DNA of 7,041 bases from an uncultured Eubacteriales bacterium (GTDB lineage: Bacteria > Bacillota > Clostridia > Lachnospirales > Lachnospiraceae): positions 1 through 7,041 of the forward strand of contig ONWK01000266.1 in the NCBI GenBank assembly GCA_900321505.1, in the 5' to 3' direction. Position numbers and translations under genes: made by a program. Below the pieces are notes generated by a model. It worked only from the letters and a program-made list of their open reading frames with translations. It was not told the origin of the DNA and made no database searches. Positions within the stretch are counted from its first letter, which is position 1; every line of letters begins with the position of its first letter. This document shows, in pieces, positions 1 through 6,090 of the stretch.

Positions 1-2396
1 ACGGCGCGCACATTCGGGTTAAAGCATACCAGCTTTCTCCTGAAGATGATATTTATAAGCTTTCCGGCAAAGATGGAGCTTACGGACTCAGGCTCCAGGA
101 ACTCATCATAAATCACGGTGAGATCATCATTTACCTTGCCCTTCATGATCATCTTCTCCATGAAATCCTCCATGGTGGGAGCGTATTCATGGTATATCTT
201 CATATGCTCTGACTTGTTGAAGATTACATTTGCGTAAAGATACGCCAGCTCATCCTCGTTCAGAGTATTCTTGTAATTCAGATACATGAGCACCGGCGCT
301 GGGATCCTGTCATATTTATTCTGATCCATGCTCCGGATATAGCATTCGTTAAGACCGATATATTTCAGCGAAGACTCAACCGCCGCCTTGTAAAAACGGT
401 GATAGCGGTGATCCAGCATATTGGCGGAAATGAGCATGGAGCAGATGCTTCCCAGAACCTCAAGATTCTCCGTCTCCTTCTTAAGTATCCTCTCCTGCTC
501 CCTGGCCCTTATGGTCTCATCAAACCGGTCGTCAAAGGATTGCTGCACCTTACGGTTCAGCCGCGCTTCCTCGGGATCGTAACGCTCGCCCTCACTGGAA
601 AGCCTTAAGGGATCTTCCGGGTTATTGATGCTGAAATCCTCTTCCTCCCCGGCATCCTTCTCCTCATCATCAAAGCCTGTGAAGATGAAATCATCCTCAG
701 TATCCTCGTCCCCCTCCGGTTCCTTCTCTGCATCATCCGGCTCCCTTACGGCGCTCTCCTCGTCAGACCTGCGCTTTTCTGCTTCAAAGCGTTCACGCCT
801 GAGTTCGGCTTCATTTTTATCATAGATGGACCGCAGCACATCAAATATCTGCTTGTTGAACTCTTTATTCCTGCCCGCCAGCTTTACGAATTCATTCAGT
901 ACATCATCGGAAATGTACTCATGACGCATGCCCCATTTTACCGCGGTGATCTCAAAGGGCGTGAGCCTCTTCAGCATCATCGGATTGGAGTTGAGGATGT
1001 CGCAGAGCTCGAAATAGATGATGGGGCTGTTCTCTCCCTCCTCATACATTTCCGTAAGCTCACGGTAGAGAGCTCCCTTATCATCGTTATATTCCGGATC
1101 CACAAAGAGCAGCAGCCAGAAGTAGAACATCTTCGGCTCCTGGGTCCTGTAATTCCGGCGGATCATATTCGCAGTCCTGGAGGTGGTCTCCTCATCCCTC
1201 AGCATCATGGCCTTCAGGTAGTTATAATAGCATTTCTCCTGATTTGTCATGAGGCTCCTGTCCACGTCAGCCTCTATCCTGAGGAATTCCTGCTCCACAT
1301 GGGCATAGTCACCCTTAAGGATGTTCATATGCATGACCGCAAGACGGTACATGTCCTCCTCGGGCTCCATTTCGGCAAGCTTTCTCAGGGCCTCCATGGT
1401 ATCGGACACATACTCATCCAGGCCTATCCTGTCCATACGGAAATCCAGATATGCCTGGGTTATATTTATCTTACTCTGTTTGAGCTCCTGCTCACGGATG
1501 CGGTTCTCCTGATCCACCCTGCGCCGTATCGGACGCTCCAGATGTATCTCTATCTCTATCTTCTGATATATGTTCTCAATGGTAAGAATGCCGCTGTTCT
1601 CTCCGTCCGGTACATGCTCAGGAGAGATGTAAACCTGCAGGCTGCAGGTATTCGCAGTGAAATCTCCGGAGGTAATGCTCTTCTTTGCAGGAATGATGAA
1701 CTCGGCATTGCTGCGGATCTCGGAACGGGTATAGCCCCAGGTGTTCTTACTGAGAGTTATCTCCACACTTTCCATCTCAGCAGGCATGATGAGATCCAGT
1801 CTGCTCTTATCCGTGGACAGCGTAACCGTCCTCTTCTTATGCACCAGTACCAGAAATTCCTCCATAGCCTGATCCACCGAGCTCGAATCCAGCAGGCTCT
1901 CATAAACCAGCTTAAGATGGGGCTCACGGTTGATAAAGGTGCGGCGGAAATCATCATTTACGAAAAGCCTTGCCGCCTCGCTCCAGTTTCTTTCCGCCAG
2001 AGAGGCAAACTTAAAGAGATCATCTATCCTTTCATTCCCTCCGGTAACGCAGGGAGGAAGAATGCTGATCTCATAGGGAAGGCGGAATTCGCCTCCGTCG
2101 GTTATTACATTTATGTGTCCGCGGAAATTCTGACCTGCTTCAAGACATGTTGCATCAAATGAATACCGGACCGAAAACTTACGGCTTATGAAGCTGTGAT
2201 TTTCGAAACGGAGCAGATAACGGCTGTCATAAACCATTCCCTTTATGGGGAAGCGGTTCAGGCTTTCAACAGTAAAAGAGCCCTCATATACCGTCCCGGC
2301 TTCAATGCTCATTTTGAAATTATGGCTGGATATGGCGACCTCCGGCCTGTCGATCCGGAATTCGCCCTTGGCATACTGCTCTACGATGGCCTTCAT
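1..2396 (-). CDS. Large DUF5717-like protein, N-terminal 798 residues (3' end outside window)
   Basis: This reading frame is open from an ATG at 2396-2394 to the left edge with no stop, so at least 798 residues are visible and the C-terminus is missing. The start is supported by GGAGAG at 2405-2410, 8 nt upstream. The protein begins MKAIVEQYAKGEFRIDRP and continues with EGSFTVES near residue 40, a pattern I associate from memory with the DUF5717 family of very large (about 1,200 residue) Lachnospiraceae proteins. Residues 1 to about 285 look beta-rich. Residues 285-305 are a charged coil, and about 305-545 are helical and rich in Leu, Tyr and Met, like helical-repeat scaffolds. Residues about 547-592 are a highly acidic, probably disordered linker, followed by a further charged helical region. 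No signal peptide or membrane segment is visible, so it is probably cytoplasmic. The function is unknown and I saw no catalytic motif. The gene is divergent from the PLP enzyme at 2550. Confidence 0.8.
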   Translation of the reverse strand, partial: MKAIVEQYAKGEFRIDRPEVAISSHNFKMSIEAGTVYEGSFTVESLNRFPIKGMVYDSRYLLRFENHSFISRKFSVRYSFDATCLEAGQNFRGHINVITDGGEFRLPYEISILPPCVTGGNERIDDLFKFASLAERNWSEAARLFVNDDFRRTFINREPHLKLVYESLLDSSSVDQAMEEFLVLVHKKRTVTLSTDKSRLDLIMPAEMESVEITLSKNTWGYTRSEIRSNAEFIIPAKKSITSGDFTANTCSLQVYISPEHVPDGENSGILTIENIYQKIEIEIHLERPIRRRVDQENRIREQELKQSKINITQAYLDFRMDRIGLDEYVSDTMEALRKLAEMEPEEDMYRLAVMHMNILKGDYAHVEQEFLRIEADVDRSLMTNQEKCYYNYLKAMMLRDEETTSRTANMIRRNYRTQEPKMFYFWLLLFVDPEYNDDKGALYRELTEMYEEGENSPIIYFELCDILNSNPMMLKRLTPFEITAVKWGMRHEYISDDVLNEFVKLAGRNKEFNKQIFDVLRSIYDKNEAELRRERFEAEKRRSDEESAVREPDDAEKEPEGDEDTEDDFIFTGFDDEEKDAGEEEDFSINNPEDPLRLSSEGERYDPEEARLNRKVQQSFDDRFDETIRAREQERILKKETENLEVLGSICSMLISANMLDHRYHRFYKAAVESSLKYIGLNECYIRSMDQNKYDRIPAPVLMYLNYKNTLNEDELAYLYANVIFNKSEHMKIYHEYAPTMEDFMEKMIMKGKVNDDLTVIYDEFLEPESVSSIFAGKLINIIFRRKLVCFNPNVRA

Positions 2397-2420
2397 TTTT
2401 CAGACTCTCCGATAAAATAC

Positions 2421-2450
2421 TTGCTATCACTGCTTGTTATGTTGTAAAAT
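2421..2450 (+). promoter_or_regulatory. Candidate promoter for the PLP enzyme gene
   Basis: TTGCTA at 2421-2426 and TAAAAT at 2445-2450 are separated by 18 bp and match the housekeeping consensus at 4/6 and 5/6 positions. Transcription would start near 2457 and give a leader of about 93 nt that includes the hairpin at 2459-2476. A second -10-like element, TATTAT at 2509-2514, lies closer to the gene but has no convincing -35 at the right distance. Which one is used cannot be decided from sequence. Confidence 0.35.
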
Positions 2451-2458
2451 CATTCCAT

Positions 2459-2476
2459 GCGGAAGGGTTCCTCCGC
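2459..2476. other. Small hairpin in the divergent intergenic region
   Basis: GCGGA at 2459-2463 pairs with TCCGC at 2472-2476. GG at 2465-2466 can pair with CC at 2470-2471, leaving one bulged A and a three-base loop. No strong U-tract follows on either strand, so it is not a convincing terminator. On the minus strand the right arm contains GGAGGA (2474-2469), a ribosome-binding-type sequence. It would lie in the leader of both divergent transcripts and could be a regulatory structure or chance. Confidence 0.4.
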
Positions 2477-2509
2477 TGTTCTTACCACAAGAAAGCGATA
2501 AGTCATTCT

Positions 2510-2538
2510 ATTATATCAGATTCGCTTTTGATTTGAAA
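2510..2538 (-). promoter_or_regulatory. Probable promoter for the DUF5717-like gene, extended -10
   Basis: On the minus strand a perfect TATAAT lies at 2515-2510, preceded by TGA, which gives the extended -10 pattern TGnTATAAT. A weak -35 candidate (TTCAAA or TTTCAA, around 2532-2538) lies 16-17 bp upstream. Transcription would begin near 2503 and give a leader of about 107 nt before the ATG at 2396. The element overlaps the untranslated leader and ribosome binding site of the divergent gene at 2550, so the two transcription units may interfere. This is prediction from sequence only. Confidence 0.55.
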
Positions 2539-2549
2539 GAGGTTTTGTT

Positions 2550-3611
2550 ATGACGAAGCAATCCAAATCACCCCTCAGGATCGACCAGTATGAGACCGTT
2601 CTGTACGATGCAAACCTGAATCCTCTTGGTATCCCCGTATCAGTGAAGCAGTCTCTGGCCAACAATATCAGCTCCATTATCAAATATCCCGATATATATT
2701 ATGCCAATCTGCGCACTGCCCTTGCCGACTACGCCGGAACGGAGCTTTCAAGTATCTATATCGGAAATGGGTCGCCAGATCTGCTCAGACTTTTCGCAGA
2801 TATACTCCACCCTAAAAAGGCAATGGTCCTTTCCCCCAGCAGTACGGAATATGAGAAGGTCCTCAGGATCTGCGGCAGCGAGATAAGCTTCTATGACCTT
2901 CCTGAGGAAAGGGATTTCGAACTCTTCGTTCCGGAGCTCATCGAAAGCCTGGATGCTTCCCTTGATCTTCTGATCATCGGCAATCCGAACAATCCCACCT
3001 CAAAGAGGATCACCAGAGATGAGGTTGAAAAGCTTTGTGAGGCCTGCAGTTCTCTTAATATCTTCCTTATCGTAGACGAAATGTATGTGGAATTTCTTGA
3101 TGACTACAAGGACGTTACAGCCGTTCCTCTCACCGACCGGTGGCCGAATCTGGCCGTGCTCCGGAGTCTCTCCAAATTCTTCGCGGTACCCGGACTCCGG
3201 ATCGCCTATGCGGTAATGAATAACGAGGGTATAGCCAAGCTGATCGATGCAGCCACCACCCGGAACAATATAGCCACACTCTCTGCCATAGCCGGTATCG
3301 AAATGCTGAAGGACGAGGCATATATCGAGAATTCCCGTTCCACGGTTCATACGGAACGCAGTCTTGTATATCTTGCCATGAAACCCTGCCGGACCATCAA
3401 GCTCTATAAACCCGAGGCCAATTTCATGCTGGTACGGCTGTTGAAGGACGGCCTCACCTCCTCCCAGGTTGCCGAGCATTGCAGCAAACGGGGTATAATG
3501 ATACGTAAATGTGACGATATCAGAGGGCTTTCCAATCAGTACATACGCTTTTGCTTCATGAATCCGAAGCAGAATGACCTGATGGTAAATACACTTCTGG
3601 AAATCGTTTGA
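2550..3611 (+). CDS. CobD/HisC-like PLP-dependent aminotransferase or decarboxylase
   Basis: This 353-residue protein has the length and motif order of fold-type I class I/II PLP enzymes. Visible features are the N-terminal NLNPLG (22-27), GNGSPDLL (72-79), GNPNNPT (144-150; N148 should contact PLP), DEMY (176-179; D176 to the pyridine nitrogen, Y179 to O3'), the SLSKFFAVPGLR segment with Schiff-base lysine K209 and phosphate-binding R217, and R333 in YIRFCF as the likely carboxylate-binding arginine. The N-terminus, the FFAVPGLR segment and the C-terminal MIRKCDDIRGLSNQYIR block resemble threonine-phosphate decarboxylase CobD more than histidinol-phosphate aminotransferase HisC. No cobalamin or histidine genes are nearby, so the substrate is unresolved; phosphorylated or phosphonate amino acids are possible. 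The start is set by AAAGAGG (2536-2542), 7 nt before the ATG. The gene ends 10 bp before the shared terminator. Confidence 0.88.
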   Translation: MTKQSKSPLRIDQYETVLYDANLNPLGIPVSVKQSLANNISSIIKYPDIYYANLRTALADYAGTELSSIYIGNGSPDLLRLFADILHPKKAMVLSPSSTEYEKVLRICGSEISFYDLPEERDFELFVPELIESLDASLDLLIIGNPNNPTSKRITRDEVEKLCEACSSLNIFLIVDEMYVEFLDDYKDVTAVPLTDRWPNLAVLRSLSKFFAVPGLRIAYAVMNNEGIAKLIDAATTRNNIATLSAIAGIEMLKDEAYIENSRSTVHTERSLVYLAMKPCRTIKLYKPEANFMLVRLLKDGLTSSQVAEHCSKRGIMIRKCDDIRGLSNQYIRFCFMNPKQNDLMVNTLLEIV

Positions 3612-3621
3612 TAACAACGTA

Positions 3622-3658
3622 AAAAAGGACAGTTCCCGGAATGAGAACCGTCCTTTTT
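3622..3658. terminator. Bidirectional Rho-independent terminator
   Basis: AAAAAGGAC (3622-3630) pairs with GTCCTTTTT (3650-3658) over 9 bp. After one mismatch, GTTC (3632-3635) pairs with GAAC (3645-3648), closing a 9-base loop. The A-tract on one arm and the T-tract on the other give a U-run on either strand. It sits between convergent genes, 10 bp after the plus-strand stop at 3611 and 17 bp beyond the minus-strand stop at 3676, so it can end both transcripts. Confidence 0.9.
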
Positions 3659-3675
3659 AATTTACCTGTCTGCTT

Positions 3676-5178
3676 TTACCAGCCTGCCGGATAGGAATCC
3701 CCGCAGACATAGTCCAGACCGTAATCGCTGTAAAGCTGATCATTTCCGTAAAGATTCGAACCTGCCCTTCCCCAGCCATACATACATACGGTCATGGGGC
3801 CGTTGGTTCCTTCTATCGCATGAACAGAATCGATAAAACCCTTTGCAGTATTCTTTGTTATGACGCCGTATCCGGGATATCCGCAGATACTTACGCCCTC
3901 CACATACGCACGGTAGGTCCTGAGCATCGAGAGTGTTTTCTCTATTCCCGAAGCGCTCATCAGCACACAGCGCGCTGAACTGTTATACCTGCGGATCGCC
4001 TTTGCATACTCCCCGCCGGCCAGCATAAATACCGTCTGCTCTATCATGCCCTTTTCTTCAACAAATGCAACCAGCTCCTTCAGGTTTTTAAAGGTCTTAA
4101 GATGAAGAAAGGCGATCTGTCCCCTTTCCTTACAGGTATCCAGGAATTCACCCAGACAATATGTGTAATCAGTGCCATGATGCAGCTTGAAATCGTCTCC
4201 GCCCTTTCCCTGATAATCCACTTCCAGGCATTGAAAGAGGGCCGCTGCCTCAACCCTTTCTGCAGAATTTTTCTCGTGGCCCATCCTTGCGGCCTTTACC
4301 GTGAGTACCCCGTTTTTATCATAGTAGACAGGGCGCCGGGTTCCTGCGGGACTGACGGCATCAGCGCCGGTGTACCAGCCTGTAATCATTGCTCCCGACT
4401 CATCAAACCTGTACCAGCTGCCTTTGATCATACAGGGGCCTGTTTTCAGATATCCGTTCTTATCGGCAAAATACCAGTTTTCCCCAAGCTTGAACCATTT
4501 TGAAACCACCAGCCTGCCGTCACTGCCCAGATAGCACATTCCCTTATCCGTGCTGATCATCTCGTCTGCCGCCAGGGTTCCGTCCTCTTTGATATAATAC
4601 CAGTATCCCGAATCCTTGTACCACTTCGAGCTGAGCAGCTTTCCGCCCTTGCTAATATTATAGGTACCGGATGAGGTTTCCACCACCTCATTATCGGCCA
4701 TGTATCCGTCATCTTTTATATAATACCAGAATCCCGAATACCTGATCCATTTGGAAAAAACCTGTTTTCCGCCCTTATCCACATAACACCAGCCGTTACC
4801 GGTCCTGATCCACTCCTTTTCAGCCATATATCCGCTGGGCTTGAGATAATAACGGGCGCCTTTAGATTCAATCCATTCATCACGGACCATGACGCCTTTT
4901 TCCGTCATACACATCCAGTTCCCGCGTGAATCCGTTCGCCAGCTGTACTTGTGTACCTCTTTCACGCTTTCGCTCTCAGTACTGCCTTCAGAATTTTCAT
5001 CACCATTGTTTTCCGTACTGCTCTCTGAATCTTCTTCGACTTTATCATCCGTACCTGCTTCAGCCTCTGCCGACTGAACCTCAGCTGCCGAAACATCCGA
5101 TCCGGCAACAAACCACATTACTGCAAAAAAAAGCAGTATAAGCACAACCATGCTGCCCTTTTTTGTTTTTAAAAACAA
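3676..5178 (-). CDS. Secreted wall-binding-repeat protein with degenerate GDPD-like C-terminal domain
   Basis: This exported surface protein has about 500 residues, numbered here from TTG 5178. A basic n-region (KTKKG), a hydrophobic core (about 10-25) and a VSA-A site near 31 form a signal peptide. A Ser/Glu/Asp-rich linker follows (about 33-75). Then come about ten 20-22-residue repeats (about 78-293) with the WYY-x4-DG spacing of choline/glucan-binding (CW_binding) modules, which suggests attachment to wall polymers. The last 200 residues resemble a glycerophosphodiester phosphodiesterase barrel: GHEKNSAE in place of HRG...EN, LEVDY (E319, D321), LHH (H333, H334), a CLGEFLDTCKE helix, FLHLK in place of the usual IELK, and a C-terminal GLDYVCGDSYP. 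The Arg of HRG and the Glu of ExK are replaced, so activity is doubtful. In-frame alternatives are ATG 5196 and TTG 5199; TTG 5178 is preferred because of its strong ribosome binding site and cleaner signal peptide. It is probably co-transcribed with the peptidase gene upstream. Confidence 0.85.
   Translation of the reverse strand: MFLKTKKGSMVVLILLFFAVMWFVAGSDVSAAEVQSAEAEAGTDDKVEEDSESSTENNGDENSEGSTESESVKEVHKYSWRTDSRGNWMCMTEKGVMVRDEWIESKGARYYLKPSGYMAEKEWIRTGNGWCYVDKGGKQVFSKWIRYSGFWYYIKDDGYMADNEVVETSSGTYNISKGGKLLSSKWYKDSGYWYYIKEDGTLAADEMISTDKGMCYLGSDGRLVVSKWFKLGENWYFADKNGYLKTGPCMIKGSWYRFDESGAMITGWYTGADAVSPAGTRRPVYYDKNGVLTVKAARMGHEKNSAERVEAAALFQCLEVDYQGKGGDDFKLHHGTDYTYCLGEFLDTCKERGQIAFLHLKTFKNLKELVAFVEEKGMIEQTVFMLAGGEYAKAIRRYNSSARCVLMSASGIEKTLSMLRTYRAYVEGVSICGYPGYGVITKNTAKGFIDSVHAIEGTNGPMTVCMYGWGRAGSNLYGNDQLYSDYGLDYVCGDSYPAGW
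3679..4284 (-). other. Degenerate GDPD-like domain (C-terminal part of the surface protein)
   Basis: This region follows the wall-binding repeats. Conserved order with glycerophosphodiester phosphodiesterases is visible: H in GHEKNSAE, the E-x-D pair in LEVDY, the HH pair, the EFLDTCKERG helix followed by a strand ending in K, and a terminal GLDYVCGDSYP resembling the family's G-hydrophobic-D...TD-P ending. Two usual active-site residues are changed: Arg of HRG to Glu, and Glu of ExK to His. The assignment rests on motif order alone, so a related TIM-barrel phosphodiesterase fold is also possible. Confidence 0.5.
4492..4869 (-). repeat. Three tandem 126-bp (42-residue) coding repeats
   Basis: Within the surface protein gene the short repeats alternate in two types, giving exact 42-residue double units at 4744-4869, 4618-4743 and 4492-4617. 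The first half of each follows G-x-(W/R)YY(I/L)K-x-(D/S)G, mostly continuing YMA; the second half follows TxxG-x3-Y...GG(K/R)-x3-SKW, loosely. DNA similarity also survives: an 11-base block (TATAATACCAG on the plus strand) occurs at 4593-4603 and 4719-4729, exactly 126 bp apart. More divergent repeats flank the array, and the whole repeat region spans about 4300-4947. Confidence 0.8.
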
Positions 5179-5225
5179 ACTGACTTCCTCCCACATCAAA
5201 ATATCTTTTCATCCGATCCGGCAAC
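5094..5225. repeat. Exact 16-bp direct repeat pair, 116 bp apart
   Basis: CATCCGATCCGGCAAC occurs at 5094-5109 and again at 5210-5225 in the same orientation. The first copy lies in the signal-peptide coding part of the surface protein gene, and the second in the gap between that gene and the prepilin peptidase gene. Flanking bases differ on both sides, so the match is exactly 16 bp. It could be a binding site pair, a relic of a small duplication, or chance. Confidence 0.6.
5186..5192 (-). promoter_or_regulatory. Ribosome binding site deciding the TTG 5178 start
   Basis: On the minus strand GGGAGGA occupies 5192-5186, 7 nt before TTG at 5178. The upstream in-frame ATG at 5196 and TTG at 5199 have only a poor GAAAAG-type sequence in front. 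Starting at 5178 also removes two acidic residues from the front of the signal peptide. Confidence 0.55.
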
Positions 5226-5249
5226 TATTCACGTACCCTTCAATCCGGT

Positions 5250-6050
5250 CTACTCTTTGCCCATGGCACGCTTAAGTATACCGGTATACCAGTCGATCAG
5301 CTGGGTGCCGAACATCACTGCAAGATACAATCCGATACATAAAGAAGGCCCGAAGGGAATATGTTCCTTTCCTCCCTTCTTCTTGCGAAGCATAACGGTG
5401 ATCCCGACAGCGCCTCCTACGATGGCCCCCATGAAGAAACCGCTGACAATGATCTTCCAGCCCAGCAGGAATCCCGCTGCAGCCATCAGCTTCACATCAC
5501 CTCCGCCAAATGCCCCGGAAATGATGAGATTGATCAGGATCATGGGGCCTGCAATAACCAGCATACCCACTATACGGTTCACTATGGTTATCTCGGAGAA
5601 GGGCTCCGTACCCTGGAAGGTAAGTATCGAAAGTCCGCCAAGGGCAAGGATCATAAGATTCAGGGAGAAGGGGATCTCCATGGTATCCAGATCTATCATG
5701 GCTTCAAGAAGAAGGATAAGCGTAAATGCCATAAGTGTCCACGTCGCAGCATTTACTCCATAGCGGACCGCAAGGCCTGCAGAAGCGCCTCCGCCGAGGA
5801 TTATGAACGCCGCAAGCCTGCCGGGACGTTCTTTGATAACATCCTTCACCGGCATATGTACCAGCTTTGCCTCGGCTTCCTTCCTTGCCAGAAAAGCTTC
5901 CTTTTCTTTTTTTGTCATTTTACCGTCAACATCTTCATCATAGTCTTCGCGGGCGCGGATATAAGCATCCCAGCGTCTGTTGACTATTGCCAGGGCTGTT
6001 GATATTACCGTACCGATGAAGATGAATAAAATGATCCATACTGTCTGCAT
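5250..6050 (-). CDS. A24 prepilin peptidase without zinc-binding cysteines
   Basis: This 266-residue polytopic membrane protein has both catalytic signatures of bacterial aspartyl prepilin peptidases. D120 lies in EAMIDLDTMEIP, D185 lies in FGGGDVKL (the GxGD motif), and IPFGPSL occurs at 231-237. The 65-residue spacing of the two aspartates fits the family. Such enzymes cleave short basic leaders from type IV pilins and related pseudopilins at the cytoplasmic membrane face. The usual N-terminal methyltransferase region with paired CxxC motifs is absent; the only cysteine is C238. One N-terminal membrane helix (about 3-23) is followed by a highly charged cytoplasmic stretch (about 25-75). Cleavage is therefore expected, but N-methylation is doubtful. 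The start is supported by GGGAG (6061-6057), 6 nt upstream. It lies 40 bp after aspS on the same strand, with no pilus genes in view. Confidence 0.9.
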   Translation of the reverse strand: MQTVWIILFIFIGTVISTALAIVNRRWDAYIRAREDYDEDVDGKMTKKEKEAFLARKEAEAKLVHMPVKDVIKERPGRLAAFIILGGGASAGLAVRYGVNAATWTLMAFTLILLLEAMIDLDTMEIPFSLNLMILALGGLSILTFQGTEPFSEITIVNRIVGMLVIAGPMILINLIISGAFGGGDVKLMAAAGFLLGWKIIVSGFFMGAIVGGAVGITVMLRKKKGGKEHIPFGPSLCIGLYLAVMFGTQLIDWYTGILKRAMGKE

Positions 6051-6090
6051 ATCATTCTCCCGGATTATCCTGCACTCTGAAGCTTCATTA

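Noticed and set aside
921..2162. A 413-codon open frame on the plus strand
   Set aside because: It lies wholly antisense to the DUF5717-like gene, whose frame is continuous, has a good ribosome binding site and reads as a plausible protein. The antisense product shows no recognisable motif and has the odd His/Leu/Ile-rich make-up of a codon-bias shadow.
2196..2447. An 83-codon plus-strand open frame reaching into the intergenic region
   Set aside because: Most of it is antisense to the start of the DUF5717-like gene, and it has no credible ribosome binding site or motif.
3000..3617. A 205-codon open frame on the minus strand
   Set aside because: It is antisense to the PLP enzyme gene, whose catalytic motifs are intact. 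It also begins inside the region just before the shared terminator, with no ribosome binding site support.
4300..4947. The repeat region as a possible CRISPR array or mobile repeat
   Set aside because: The periodicity is in phase with codons (63 and 126 bp), the reading frame stays open, and the repeats encode a known type of aromatic wall-binding motif.
5200..5249. A possible promoter (TATTTT near 5202-5207 with TTGCCG upstream) for the surface protein gene
   Set aside because: The two elements are only about 15 bp apart and both are weak matches, so read-through from the upstream gene is simpler.
5361..6002. A 213-codon open frame on the plus strand, with a second one at 5257-5763
   Set aside because: Both are antisense to the prepilin peptidase, which carries both catalytic aspartate motifs. 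Neither product resembles a known protein.
6078..6087. Perfect 10-bp palindrome TGAAGCTTCA between aspS and the prepilin peptidase gene
   Set aside because: It has no room for a loop and no T-tract, so it is not a terminator. A single 10-bp palindrome with no partner copy is weak evidence for an operator.
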